Source: Anabaena catenula FACHB-362 (GTDB taxonomy: Bacteria; Cyanobacteriota; Cyanobacteriia; Cyanobacteriales; Nostocaceae). From it: a stretch of 64,000 nt of DNA. The notes below the pieces were generated by a model. It saw only the letters and a list, made by a program, of their open reading frames with translations. It did no database searches and had not been told where the DNA came from. Of the stretch, positions 16,571 through 25,083 are shown in pieces; position 1 is the stretch's first letter, and each line of letters starts with the position of its first letter. The stretch is taken from positions 1 through 64,000 of the forward strand of contig NZ_JACJTQ010000034.1 of the NCBI RefSeq assembly GCF_014698735.1, given 5' to 3'. The translations under genes and the position numbers were made by a program.

Positions 16571-18379
16571 ATGCAGCCACTCAAGCAATTTTGGGTCGCC
16601 GAAGCACTAGAACGGGATTTAGGCGACCCAGGCAACCCAGACAATATCATGTCATTCAAACAGGTAATAGACCTGGATGAAAAGGAAGAGTTTCCTCACG
16701 AAATTATCAACTGGCTTTACAACTGGAAACTTCAGCATTATTACATCCCGACAGAGTGCGGTGGTGAATTCACTACTTTTGATGAATTCATCTCCTTTGT
16801 GCGGGTGCTTTCACGGCGTGACCAAACAGCCGCAATCGCCTTCACCACCATGTTCTGGTCATACCTAGTATGGATGGCAGGAACCGACGAGCAAAAACAC
16901 ACTTTGGCAACCTTTATGAAAGATGCCAACGGTGCGATGTGCCTAGCTTATTCAGAAAAAGCTCATGGCAGCGATTTGCTCGCTGGTGATATGCAAGCCA
17001 CGAAAGTTCCAGGAGGCTACATCCTCAATGGGGAGAAATGGCCAATTAATCGTGCCACCATTTCTGGAGTCGCTTTCGTATTAGCCAGAACCGACGAGGA
17101 AGGTGGAGCGAGAAGCCTTTCCCTGTTCATGGTAGAAAAGAGCAAAATTGACCCAGCCAACTATAGCAACCTCCCCAAAATCCTGACTCATGGGGTGCGT
17201 GGTTCGGATATGAGTGGTATCCGCTTTGATAACTGCTTCATCCCCGAATCCATGAGATTGGGAGCAGAAGGACTAGGACTAGAACTAGCACTTAAAGGCT
17301 TCCAAATTACCAGAGCTTTATGTGCAGCCTTTTCCCAAGGTGCGGCAGATACAGCATTGCGTACCACCCTCAAATTTGCCCTCGAACGCAAATTATATGG
17401 CAAAACAGTTTTCGATATGCCCCAACCCAAACGCACCCTCACAGATGCGTTTCTGGATATTCTCATTTGTGACTGTGCCACTATTGGAGTTGGTCGTGGA
17501 TTTAACACCATGCCAGAGCAAATTAGCGTCTGGTCAGCAGTAGTAAAATACTTTGTCACCACCACCTTAGAAACAACGGTGCAGAATGTCTCTGTCGTTT
17601 TAGGCTCACGCTTTTATATGCGGGAAGCCCACGAATGGGGAATTTTCCAAAAAGTTTTACGAGATAACGCCATCATCAGTATGTTTGATGGCAGCACCGT
17701 GGTCAATCTCCATGCCCTGCTGCTGCAACTACGTCAGTTAGCCAAATCTCGCGCCAGAAATGCTGGACGCAATCTCGACACACTGCAAACACGTCTAGCT
17801 ACCACTTTTGACCTGACACAGCCTTTACCCACCTTTGAGGGCAAAAAACTGGAACTGGTAAACCGAGGTGGCGATGATGTCCTGCAAGGCTTAGACCTAG
17901 CATTGACATCTCTGCAAGACCTGAAGGCGGACTCTAACCTCGACCCAGATATTCTGTACCAAATCATTACTTTCACGGCCATGGTGCGGGAAGAGCTAAA
18001 TGCTTTTGATGAACAGGTCACAGCTTCCACCTTCCAGTTTGGTCATGAGCAATCGCCAGAAGTATTCGACATGGCGAAACAATACTGCGTCATGCACGTA
18101 GCGGCGGCTTGTGTGCATACGTGGCTTCATAACCGCAATCATCTGGGAGACTTCTTTGCTAACGGGGAGTGGTTAGCACTTAGCTTGCGTAAGCTAATGC
18201 TGACATTTCGTCCTGCGAAAGCATTACCTGGACGAATCGATGACGGGGCTGTTACCCAAGAATTGATTCGATTGTATAGCGAAGATCGGATGTTTTCCAT
18301 CTTTCCATTCCAACTTGCAAAATCTGAACAACAAGAGGCTACTACTGATGCAACTCCAAAACTCCAACTCCATGCCTAA
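16571..18379 (+). CDS. Acyl-CoA dehydrogenase-like protein (probably acyl-ACP dehydrogenase)
   Basis: A 602-residue FAD enzyme of the acyl-CoA dehydrogenase family, longer than the usual 380-400 by a C-terminal extension. Family features: AYSEKAHGSDLL, LNGEKWPINRATISGVAFVL, THGVRGSDMSGIRFDNCFIP, ITRALCAAFSQGAADTALR. Where most members have YEGT with the catalytic Glu, this one has FDGS with Asp373. The Asp may still act as a base. It is encoded 10 bases after the FAAL (AAGGAGAAAACC before the ATG) and overlaps the carrier gene by 32 bases. I infer it puts an alpha,beta double bond into the carrier-bound acyl chain. Confidence 0.8.
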   Translation: MQPLKQFWVAEALERDLGDPGNPDNIMSFKQVIDLDEKEEFPHEIINWLYNWKLQHYYIPTECGGEFTTFDEFISFVRVLSRRDQTAAIAFTTMFWSYLVWMAGTDEQKHTLATFMKDANGAMCLAYSEKAHGSDLLAGDMQATKVPGGYILNGEKWPINRATISGVAFVLARTDEEGGARSLSLFMVEKSKIDPANYSNLPKILTHGVRGSDMSGIRFDNCFIPESMRLGAEGLGLELALKGFQITRALCAAFSQGAADTALRTTLKFALERKLYGKTVFDMPQPKRTLTDAFLDILICDCATIGVGRGFNTMPEQISVWSAVVKYFVTTTLETTVQNVSVVLGSRFYMREAHEWGIFQKVLRDNAIISMFDGSTVVNLHALLLQLRQLAKSRARNAGRNLDTLQTRLATTFDLTQPLPTFEGKKLELVNRGGDDVLQGLDLALTSLQDLKADSNLDPDILYQIITFTAMVREELNAFDEQVTASTFQFGHEQSPEVFDMAKQYCVMHVAAACVHTWLHNRNHLGDFFANGEWLALSLRKLMLTFRPAKALPGRIDDGAVTQELIRLYSEDRMFSIFPFQLAKSEQQEATTDATPKLQLHA

Positions 18380-18740
18380 TACCATCACTGCTGTTGATAC
18401 CATCCAAGGATGGTTGGTTAACCAAATTGCCAAACAATTGGGCATCAATGCTCAAACCATCAAAGTTACTGAACCTTTGACTCGCTATGGTTTAGACTCT
18501 ATCGACTCGGTAACAATCGTTGGTGATATGGAAGATTGGCTAGATGCAGAACTTCCTTCTACCTTACTGTGGGACTATCCCACCATTGAAAAAGCAGCTA
18601 ATTACTTGGTTAGCGAACTGAGTGTATTGCCTTCGGAAACCGTCGCTGCCCAGCCTGTAGCCGCTACCAGTAAACCTAAAGAAGAAGCTACCCAAGGCAA
18701 AGGCTGGGGTGGTCTTTGGAACAAAATCAGTGGTAGCTGA
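18348..18740 (+). CDS. Stand-alone acyl carrier protein with Trp-containing tail
   Basis: A 130-residue carrier protein. The phosphopantetheine Ser is Ser51 in RYGLDSIDSVTI. I chose ATG 18348 with AAGAGG 9 bases upstream; it overlaps the dehydrogenase gene by 32 bases, suggesting coupled translation. The carrier fold ends near residue 93. A Pro/Ala/Lys linker and a short tail, GWGGLWNKISGS, follow. The tail could be an amphipathic membrane or docking helix. It would carry the acyl group from the FAAL to the MBOAT protein, like DltC. HetI, 8.4 kb away, is a possible activating enzyme. Confidence 0.85.
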   Translation: MQLQNSNSMPNTITAVDTIQGWLVNQIAKQLGINAQTIKVTEPLTRYGLDSIDSVTIVGDMEDWLDAELPSTLLWDYPTIEKAANYLVSELSVLPSETVAAQPVAATSKPKEEATQGKGWGGLWNKISGS

Positions 18741-18783
18741 TGTAGGGAACTCTTAACAGGGAATAGGAAGTAATTATCAATTA

Positions 18784-18806
18784 CCCATTCCCCATTCCCC
18801 ATTCCC
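18784..18806. repeat. Heptamer tandem repeat (CCCATTC type)
   Basis: Three to four tandem copies of CCCATTC lie in the 111-base gap between the carrier and MBOAT genes. This is the short tandem repeat class common in Nostoc intergenic regions. Confidence 0.7.
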
Positions 18807-18851
18807 AATACTCTAAATTTCACGCATTTCATAGACCGGAGGAAGGGTGAA

Positions 18852-20315
18852 TTGAATTTTTCGGAGTTTTCCTTCTGGTGGGTGCTAATACTATTCAGCA
18901 TCCCTTACTTTACAGTTCGCTATATTGCCAAGTCTTTAAACCTCTGGAAAGGTGCTTTTGATGCCTTTGGTTTGGCGGCAATGTCGTTGTTATTATTTGT
19001 CAACGCCTCTAAATCCAGCTTTGCCATTTTCATCTGTGAAATCATCTTTAACTACATCATGGTGTGGTTGATGCTGCGACAAGAAGGATGGAAATCGAAG
19101 GCAATAGCTACAGTTGTAGTGGCGATAGATATTGGTATCCTGGCCTATTTCAAATACCTGAACTTCTTTATAGAAGATATTTTGGGGTTAGTAGTGCCAG
19201 GATTGTCAGAAAATTGGCAGTCGCGGAATATTCCCGGACTAGGTTCAATTCCACCAGGATTGTCGTTTTACACTTTCCAGATGGTGGCGTTTGTAGTTGA
19301 CTCCTACACCAGTGCGAAGAAACAACCTATTAGTGCATTAGATTACGTCAACTTTGTTTCCTTTTTTCCCCAAGTAGTAGCCGGTCCTATTGAACGTCGG
19401 GCTGATTTCTTTCCCCAGATTGAAAATTTTACTTTTAAATTCACGCTTGATAATTTTGAAGCTGGGTTTCGCTGGCTTTCCCTGGGGTTATTTATGAAGT
19501 TTGTCTTGGCTGACAATATTTCACCCTACATCAAAGTAGCTCAAGCTGATAATCCTTGGTTAGTCTGGTTTTTTGCATTTTTATTTACCCTGCAAATTTA
19601 CTTTGATTTTGGTGGATATAGTTTTATTGCCTTAGGTTTAGCCAAATTTTTAGGTGTTAACTTAACCATTAATTTTCTCGCTCCTTACACTTCCCAGAGT
19701 ATTAACGAATTTTGGCGCAGGTGGCACGTCACTCTCAGCACTTGGTTTCGAGACTATGTTTTTCTACCGCTGATGGGTAGAAATATGAAGTGGGCCCCAT
19801 TTTATCTATTTATTACATTTACCCTATCAGGCTTTTGGCATGGAGCAGCCTGGAATTTCATTATCTGGGGGGCTTACCACGGACTACTGCTATTAGTACT
19901 ACGCTATGCGGGACGACCTTTTTATAAATTTCTGGGACAGCAAAAGTTCCTCATGCCCCAGTTTATTTCCTGGGCTTTAACTTTTGGTTCGGTGATTCTG
20001 GGATGTTTATTTTTCATGGAAACTAATAGTTCTCGGTTGCTAGAAAAGTTGAAAGTCATCGTTATTCCCTGGAATTATTCCCTTGCCAATCTAGGTGCGG
20101 CTTTCACATTTTTGACTGACAATGGGGGGGCAACCTTAGGATTAGCTTTGGTTCTGGCAATGGGAGTATTGTTGATGGAACAAATTGGCGTTTGGCAACA
20201 ACGGGAGTGTGAGTATGATATATTACTCTCCCCCTTAGTGTCGCGGGTGCTATTCGCTCTCACCATTTTGTTAGCTGCTACTGCACCTTCTCCGTTTATC
20301 TACTTTGAGTTTTAG
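18852..20315 (+). CDS. MBOAT-family membrane O-acyltransferase (DltB/AlgI type)
   Basis: A 487-residue integral membrane protein with about ten hydrophobic helices. MBOAT hallmarks: FWRRWHVTLSTWFRDYVFLP, and SGFWHGAAWNFIIWGAYHG with the catalytic His. NFVSFFPQVVAGPIER is also typical of the AlgI/DltB branch. These proteins take an acyl group from a cytoplasmic donor and pass it through the membrane to an extracytoplasmic acceptor, usually with an SGNH partner. The start is TTG 18852, after GGAGGAAGGG. The partner gene begins 3 bases after the stop. The upstream carrier suggests a fatty-acyl donor rather than acetyl-CoA. Confidence 0.9.
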   Translation: MNFSEFSFWWVLILFSIPYFTVRYIAKSLNLWKGAFDAFGLAAMSLLLFVNASKSSFAIFICEIIFNYIMVWLMLRQEGWKSKAIATVVVAIDIGILAYFKYLNFFIEDILGLVVPGLSENWQSRNIPGLGSIPPGLSFYTFQMVAFVVDSYTSAKKQPISALDYVNFVSFFPQVVAGPIERRADFFPQIENFTFKFTLDNFEAGFRWLSLGLFMKFVLADNISPYIKVAQADNPWLVWFFAFLFTLQIYFDFGGYSFIALGLAKFLGVNLTINFLAPYTSQSINEFWRRWHVTLSTWFRDYVFLPLMGRNMKWAPFYLFITFTLSGFWHGAAWNFIIWGAYHGLLLLVLRYAGRPFYKFLGQQKFLMPQFISWALTFGSVILGCLFFMETNSSRLLEKLKVIVIPWNYSLANLGAAFTFLTDNGGATLGLALVLAMGVLLMEQIGVWQQRECEYDILLSPLVSRVLFALTILLAATAPSPFIYFEF

Positions 20316-20318
20316 CTA

Positions 20319-21251
20319 ATGAACAAATTTTTGAGGGTCTCTAGTTGGTTTGCGATCGCAGGTTTAACTTGGGGTGTAGGTTATTTCTACAATGCCCGTT
20401 ACGGTGGTGAACTTAGCTGGTTGCGGATGATGTATGAGCAGAAAATGGCAATAGCTAAGGAAGTCCAAGCACCTCAACGCATTCTGATTGTAGGAGGCTC
20501 TGGGGCGCACTACACCGTAGATGCGGAATTAATGCAAAAAGACCTGGGTATTCCCTCCATCAACATGGCCACAGATGGTCCTGTCGGTTTAGATGTGATT
20601 TTGCCCAGTGTCTCTGATGCCATCAAAAAAGGCGATATTGTGGTGCTGATTCCAGAGTATCTATTGCTTTTAGATGATGACGGTTTTGGCGATCGCTCTG
20701 GTCAGTTTGGTGCTGCTATCGGTAAACCAGGACTGGGAAATATACCTGCTAAACAACTGGCTCAGGACATGATGTTGTTAGGTGTATCCACCCTCAAAGC
20801 AGTAACTAAATCATCTCTTGATGTGGTGGAAAAAGGTCGTTTAACTGGCTATTACTCAGACCCCATTACAGCCAATGGTGATCCGACAGTGATGAAACAA
20901 CGGACTAAGAGCAAATGGTGGTCATTGACAATCAACGATAGCGTTTCTCCCCATTCTTTGCGGCGGATTCAGCAATTTAAACAAGAAGTTGAAGCCAAGG
21001 GAGCCACTTTGGTATTAGGACTTTCCTGGATTTATGGCAGTACTGACTCTAAAACTCTCGGTAATATCCGCAAGACAGCAGACGAGTTAGGCAAGATTGC
21101 CCCGTTACTTTATGACAAAGAATCCTTAAATGTCAAAACAGATTCTAGTCTATTTGCTGATACTCACTATCATCTTAATCCCAGCGGCCGTCGGACTCGG
21201 ACTACTGAACTTGTTCAGCAGTTAAAAGCAACAAATATAATTCGTAATTGA
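20319..21251 (+). CDS. Membrane-anchored SGNH-like protein (DltD/AlgJ-like partner)
   Basis: A 310-residue protein with one N-terminal signal anchor (about residues 8-24) and an outside domain. Two SGNH blocks are visible. Block I is LIVGGSGAHYTVDAE with Ser61. The C-terminal block is DTHYHLNPSGRR with Asp281 and His283, the D-T-H form seen in AlgJ/AlgX-type proteins. A catalytic triad is therefore plausible. The gene begins 3 bases after the MBOAT stop, so the two are surely made together. By analogy with DltB-DltD and AlgI-AlgJ it would take the acyl group on its Ser and pass it to the final acceptor. Confidence 0.7.
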   Translation: MNKFLRVSSWFAIAGLTWGVGYFYNARYGGELSWLRMMYEQKMAIAKEVQAPQRILIVGGSGAHYTVDAELMQKDLGIPSINMATDGPVGLDVILPSVSDAIKKGDIVVLIPEYLLLLDDDGFGDRSGQFGAAIGKPGLGNIPAKQLAQDMMLLGVSTLKAVTKSSLDVVEKGRLTGYYSDPITANGDPTVMKQRTKSKWWSLTINDSVSPHSLRRIQQFKQEVEAKGATLVLGLSWIYGSTDSKTLGNIRKTADELGKIAPLLYDKESLNVKTDSSLFADTHYHLNPSGRRTRTTELVQQLKATNIIRN

Positions 21252-21351
21252 ATTACATCTTTTTTGGCTCACGCAGAGGCGCAGAGTCGCGGAGAGGAAC
21301 GCGAGAGTGCAGTCTGAGAAGAAATTTGTATTAATTACTAATTATTAAACC

Positions 21352-22599
21352 ATGTATCAAGTAGATGATAAATTTCGTAACCAGGGTAAGTTTAAACAAC
21401 CGCCTGTTATTAATACTCATCCGGTGCGGATTTGTATTTTAGGAGGTGGTTTTGGTGGGCTGTATACGGCTTTAGAATTGGGTAATTTTGCCAAATGCCC
21501 CTACAAATACGAGATTAAGCTGATAGAACAACGGGATCACTTTGTGTTTACCCCTTTACTCTATGAAGTGGTGACTGGTGAATTACATACTTGGGAAGTT
21601 GCACCATCTTATAAAAAGTTGTTAGCAGATAGTAGTGCAAAATTTTGTCAGGGGGAAGTTACAGATGTTGATTTAGAAGAAAATTTGGTAACTTTGCAAA
21701 ATGGAGAAATACTAACTTATGACTATTTGGTGTTGGCTGTTGGTAAAGAAACAAGGTTAGATATAGTCCCAGGAGCAGCAGAATACGCCCAAACTTTTCG
21801 CACGTTAGAAGATGCTGAATATTTAAAAGAAAGGTTACGGTTTCTTGAAGCATCAGATCTTCCAGTGATTAAAATAGCGATTGCTGGAGCCGGTTCTAAT
21901 GGTGTGGAAATAGCTTGTAAATTGGCAGATAGGCTAGGAAAGCGGGGAGAAATTCGCTTGATAGACCGAGGGAATGAGATACTTAAAACTTTCTCTAAAG
22001 GTAGTCAAACTGCATCATACAGAGCTTTGGTAAAACGTGGCGTGCAGATAGATTTGACTACTAATATTGAAGCTATCAAATCTGATGCAATTATCATCAA
22101 TCACCAAGGTAAAACTCAGCACTTACAGACACATTTGGTTTTATGGACAGGAGGAAATCAATCAATTCAATGGGTAAAAAACCTCAATTGTCAACATAAT
22201 CAACAAGGACAATTAGTTGCTACTCCAACTTTGCAATTGGCAGGATATCCCAATGTATTTGTATTAGGTGACTTGGCAGAAATTCGAGATGCTCAAGGTA
22301 ATGAAACTCCGGCTACAGCCCAAGCAGCTTTTCAACAAGCACCCTGTGCAGCTCGTAATATCTGGGCAAAAATTACAGGACGTAAATTAAAGTCATTTAG
22401 TTATTTGCATTTAGGAGAAATGCTAACTTTGGGTATTAAGAATGCTGTAGTTTATAGCTTTGGTATTACTGTAGATGGTAATCTAGCTCGCATCATTCGC
22501 CGAGGAGTTTATATTCAACGTTTACCAACCCTCAAGCATAAACTTCAGGTAGCTAAAAGATGGATAGTTAGAGGCATCAAAAATCTACTGCGACGATAA
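21352..22599 (+). CDS. Type II NAD(P)H:quinone oxidoreductase (NDH-2)
   Basis: A 415-residue FAD enzyme that passes electrons from NAD(P)H to quinones without pumping protons. The FAD site is ICILGGGFGGLYTALEL near residue 27. The NAD(P)H site is IAGAGSNGVEIACKL near residue 180. NVFVLGDLAEI is the second FAD contact. The last 50 residues end in a basic amphipathic stretch, the usual membrane-binding tail. Cyanobacteria have several paralogues (NdbA, NdbB, NdbC). One, NdbB, is linked to phylloquinone synthesis in Synechocystis; which type this is cannot be told by eye. It lies 100 bases after the SGNH gene on the same strand. Confidence 0.85.
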   Translation: MYQVDDKFRNQGKFKQPPVINTHPVRICILGGGFGGLYTALELGNFAKCPYKYEIKLIEQRDHFVFTPLLYEVVTGELHTWEVAPSYKKLLADSSAKFCQGEVTDVDLEENLVTLQNGEILTYDYLVLAVGKETRLDIVPGAAEYAQTFRTLEDAEYLKERLRFLEASDLPVIKIAIAGAGSNGVEIACKLADRLGKRGEIRLIDRGNEILKTFSKGSQTASYRALVKRGVQIDLTTNIEAIKSDAIIINHQGKTQHLQTHLVLWTGGNQSIQWVKNLNCQHNQQGQLVATPTLQLAGYPNVFVLGDLAEIRDAQGNETPATAQAAFQQAPCAARNIWAKITGRKLKSFSYLHLGEMLTLGIKNAVVYSFGITVDGNLARIIRRGVYIQRLPTLKHKLQVAKRWIVRGIKNLLRR

Positions 22600-22720
22600 A
22601 TTATGCTCACGCTCCAAACGCAGAGAGTAAAATTCTACTATCTTTATTCCTAATAAAAAAACTTATTTTCCTTCTTCCTTCGCGTCCTTCGCGCCTTCGC
22701 GGTTTATTAAAAAAAATTTT

Positions 22721-24535
22721 ATGACCATTCACGAACAAACATCAAAAACATCTTGGAAAAAAAATCTAGAAACTGTCTTAGGACTAGATTTGCGATCGCT
22801 TGCAGCTTTTCGGATTGGTATTTCTTTAATCATTCTCACAGATTTATTTACTCGCTTTGGGGATCTCACCGCTCACTATAGTGATGTAGGGGTTCTTCCC
22901 CGCGCGTTACTAGCGGAAATTGCTAAACCTGGGTATTGGTCTTTACATACCATTAGTGGGGAACCGATTTTTCAAGTATTATTATTTGCGATCGCAGCAT
23001 TATTTGCGATCGCAATGTTGGTGGGTTATCGCACTAGGGTGGCAACTATCGCTTCTTGGGTATTGCTGATTTCCCTCCACAATCGCAATCCAGCCCTGAT
23101 TTTTGCGGCTGATGATGTCCTTCGCGCTCTCCTGTTTTGGGCTATGTTCCTGCCTTGGGGAGCTTGCTATTCCTTTGATAGTGCTTTAAATACTTCTCAT
23201 CGTCAGTTACCGGAAAGAGTCGTATCTGGTGCTACTTTCGCTCTGATGTGTCAGCAGTGCTTTATCTATATATTCTCCGCTGCAATTAAGACAAAAAGCC
23301 CCATTTGGGTTGACGGTAGCGCTGTTTATTATGCTCTGAGTTTTGACCAATATGTCACACCGTTTGGTCATTTTCTCCTCAATGTTCAACCTATTTTAAA
23401 AGTATTTACTCAAATCACTTTGGTGTTGGAATGGATTGGCCCTTTGGTGATATTTATTCCTTTTCGGAATAACTTGTTTCGGATGGGTGCTGTTATCACT
23501 TTTATCGGACTTCATGCCGGATTTGGCTTAACTTTAAATATCGGTATTTTTCCATTTTTGAGTATTTTTAGTTGGTTAGCATTCCTCCCCAGTTCTTTTT
23601 GGAATGCACTAGCAAAGGGTCTGCAAACACCAGCACGTCAAGGTTTAACAATTTATTTTGATGCTGATTGTGGCTTCTGTAAAAAAGTAGTACATATATT
23701 GCGGACTTTGTTGATTTTACCGGGAACGCCGTTATTAATGGCGCAGGAATACCCAGATATTTATGCTGATATGCAGGCTTATAATTCTTGGGTAATTGAA
23801 GATTGGCAAGGAAACCGACATTTTAAGTTTAAAGGCATTGTTTATGTAGTCAGTCTTTCGCCAATATTTAAGTTTTTAGTGCCGTTGCTAACCTGGAAAC
23901 CAGTAATGGCAGGGGGGACAAAGTTTTATGAAGCGATCGCTTCCAACCGCAAGTTCGCTGGTAATTTCACCAAACCTTTCAAATTCCGTCCTCTAGAAAT
24001 TCGTCCATCACGCTTTTTGAATATCCTGGCTTTGGTGTTGTTAATTTACGCTTTTATCTGGAATATCAGTAGTTACGCTCCTGATTTATTTAAGCGCAAA
24101 ATCTGGCAACAAACTTCATTTATGGGCAGGGCTACACGCCTTGATCAATCATGGAGTATTTTTGCACCCGCTCCCCCTAGAGATGATGGATGGCATATAA
24201 TTCCTGGACGACTTGAAGATGGTAGCGAAGTTGATATTTTTAGAAATGGGAATCCTGTTAATTGGGATAAACCTAGTTTGGGTGTCAGAAGTGCCATTTA
24301 TCGCAATATGCAATGGCGCACTTATTTTATTAATCTCAATCGAGCAATTGGTAAAAAGCTTTATCCTTTTTATGGCGAGTATCTATGTCGTAACTGGAAT
24401 TCTCAACACACAGGCAGTAAACATCTAGATAAACTCGATATTTACTTTATGGATGAGCGTACTGTCCCCCCAGGTGAACAGCAAACCGTTGAGAAAAAGC
24501 AAACTTGGCAACAATCTTGTTCTCAAACTTTATAA
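22721..24535 (+). CDS. HTTM-DCC fusion membrane protein
   Basis: A 604-residue membrane protein. Residues about 20-300 form an HTTM domain, the transmembrane module related to vitamin K-dependent gamma-carboxylase, with several helices. Residues about 305-420 form a DCC (DUF393) thiol-oxidoreductase-like domain whose motif FDADCGFCKKVVHIL has the CGFC pair. A further helix near residue 440 and a soluble tail follow. ATG 22721 lies 121 bases after the NDH-2 gene. The pairing with a quinone oxidoreductase suggests quinone-linked redox chemistry. Function is unknown; the carboxylase active site cannot be judged by eye. Confidence 0.75.
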   Translation: MTIHEQTSKTSWKKNLETVLGLDLRSLAAFRIGISLIILTDLFTRFGDLTAHYSDVGVLPRALLAEIAKPGYWSLHTISGEPIFQVLLFAIAALFAIAMLVGYRTRVATIASWVLLISLHNRNPALIFAADDVLRALLFWAMFLPWGACYSFDSALNTSHRQLPERVVSGATFALMCQQCFIYIFSAAIKTKSPIWVDGSAVYYALSFDQYVTPFGHFLLNVQPILKVFTQITLVLEWIGPLVIFIPFRNNLFRMGAVITFIGLHAGFGLTLNIGIFPFLSIFSWLAFLPSSFWNALAKGLQTPARQGLTIYFDADCGFCKKVVHILRTLLILPGTPLLMAQEYPDIYADMQAYNSWVIEDWQGNRHFKFKGIVYVVSLSPIFKFLVPLLTWKPVMAGGTKFYEAIASNRKFAGNFTKPFKFRPLEIRPSRFLNILALVLLIYAFIWNISSYAPDLFKRKIWQQTSFMGRATRLDQSWSIFAPAPPRDDGWHIIPGRLEDGSEVDIFRNGNPVNWDKPSLGVRSAIYRNMQWRTYFINLNRAIGKKLYPFYGEYLCRNWNSQHTGSKHLDKLDIYFMDERTVPPGEQQTVEKKQTWQQSCSQTL

Positions 24536-24726
24536 TCGAGAGAAAAGACTGAGAAAGAAACACTGCCAGCCGGGCAAAATCATACAATATATTGATTATC
24601 CATGAAGTTGAAGACTATACATCATGGAAAGAAGGTTCATGAGAATAAAGGCTTTTGTAGTCAACTTTGATGATTTTGATAAAATCTCACTTCTCTCTAT
24701 TCTTCATTTCATCAGCATTCTGAACC

Positions 24727-24828
24727 GATAGCGCAGCGTGGCGTAAGCCATAGGTCTGCGTAGCGTCTCCTGACTCCTGACTCCTGAATTCTTACGTAGG
24801 GCTTGCTGATAGCGCAGCGTGGCGTAAG
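24727..24828. repeat. Pair of dispersed repeats (GATAGCGCAGCGTGGCGTAA type)
   Basis: The 21-base unit beginning GATAGCGCAGCGTGGCGTAA occurs identically at 24727 and 24808, 81 bases apart. It resembles the core repeat inserted in tnpB at 14031. Confidence 0.65.
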
Positions 24829-25011
24829 TCATATAAATGTAAAACCTAGATAGATCAAGGGATTCAGGGGTAAAAAAGTTAAGAAGGTGCAAGGAATAGA
24901 CATTAAACCCATCAAAAACTTATCACTTTTCCGCCAAAGCAACTATTCAAAAGCTGCTTCTAATTCTTCCTCCTGACTCCTGACTCCTGACTCCTGAATT
25001 CTTACGTAATT

Positions 25012-25054
25012 AAATTGGCACTCCCTGAATTACTTCAGAATGGAGTGCCAATTT
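25012..25054 (-). terminator. rpaA terminator
   Basis: AAATTGGCACTCC (25012-25024) pairs perfectly with GGAGTGCCAATTT (25042-25054). The loop contains a second small stem (CTGAA/TTCAG). Reading on the minus strand it follows the rpaA stop by 29 bases and runs into an AT-rich tail. Confidence 0.75.
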
Positions 25055-25083
25055 ATTAGATCAAAGCACTATGTAGCGTTAGT

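Larger units (their letters stand above)
24536..25083. other. Repeat-rich gap before rpaA
   Basis: 548 bases without a gene, between convergent genes. It holds two copies of a 21-base repeat (24727-24747 and 24808-24828), two runs of the heptamer CTCCTGA ending in GAATTCTTACGTA (24766-24798 and 24970-25008), and the rpaA terminator. Confidence 0.7.

Noticed and set aside
14722-18740. FAAL-ACAD-ACP as a lipopeptide starter module
   Set aside because: No PKS or NRPS gene follows; an MBOAT and SGNH pair follows instead, so an acyl-transfer role fits better. It cannot be fully excluded.
18784-18806. CRISPR or regulatory array at heptamer repeats
   Set aside because: Simple tandem heptamers without spacers, a known repeat class in this group.
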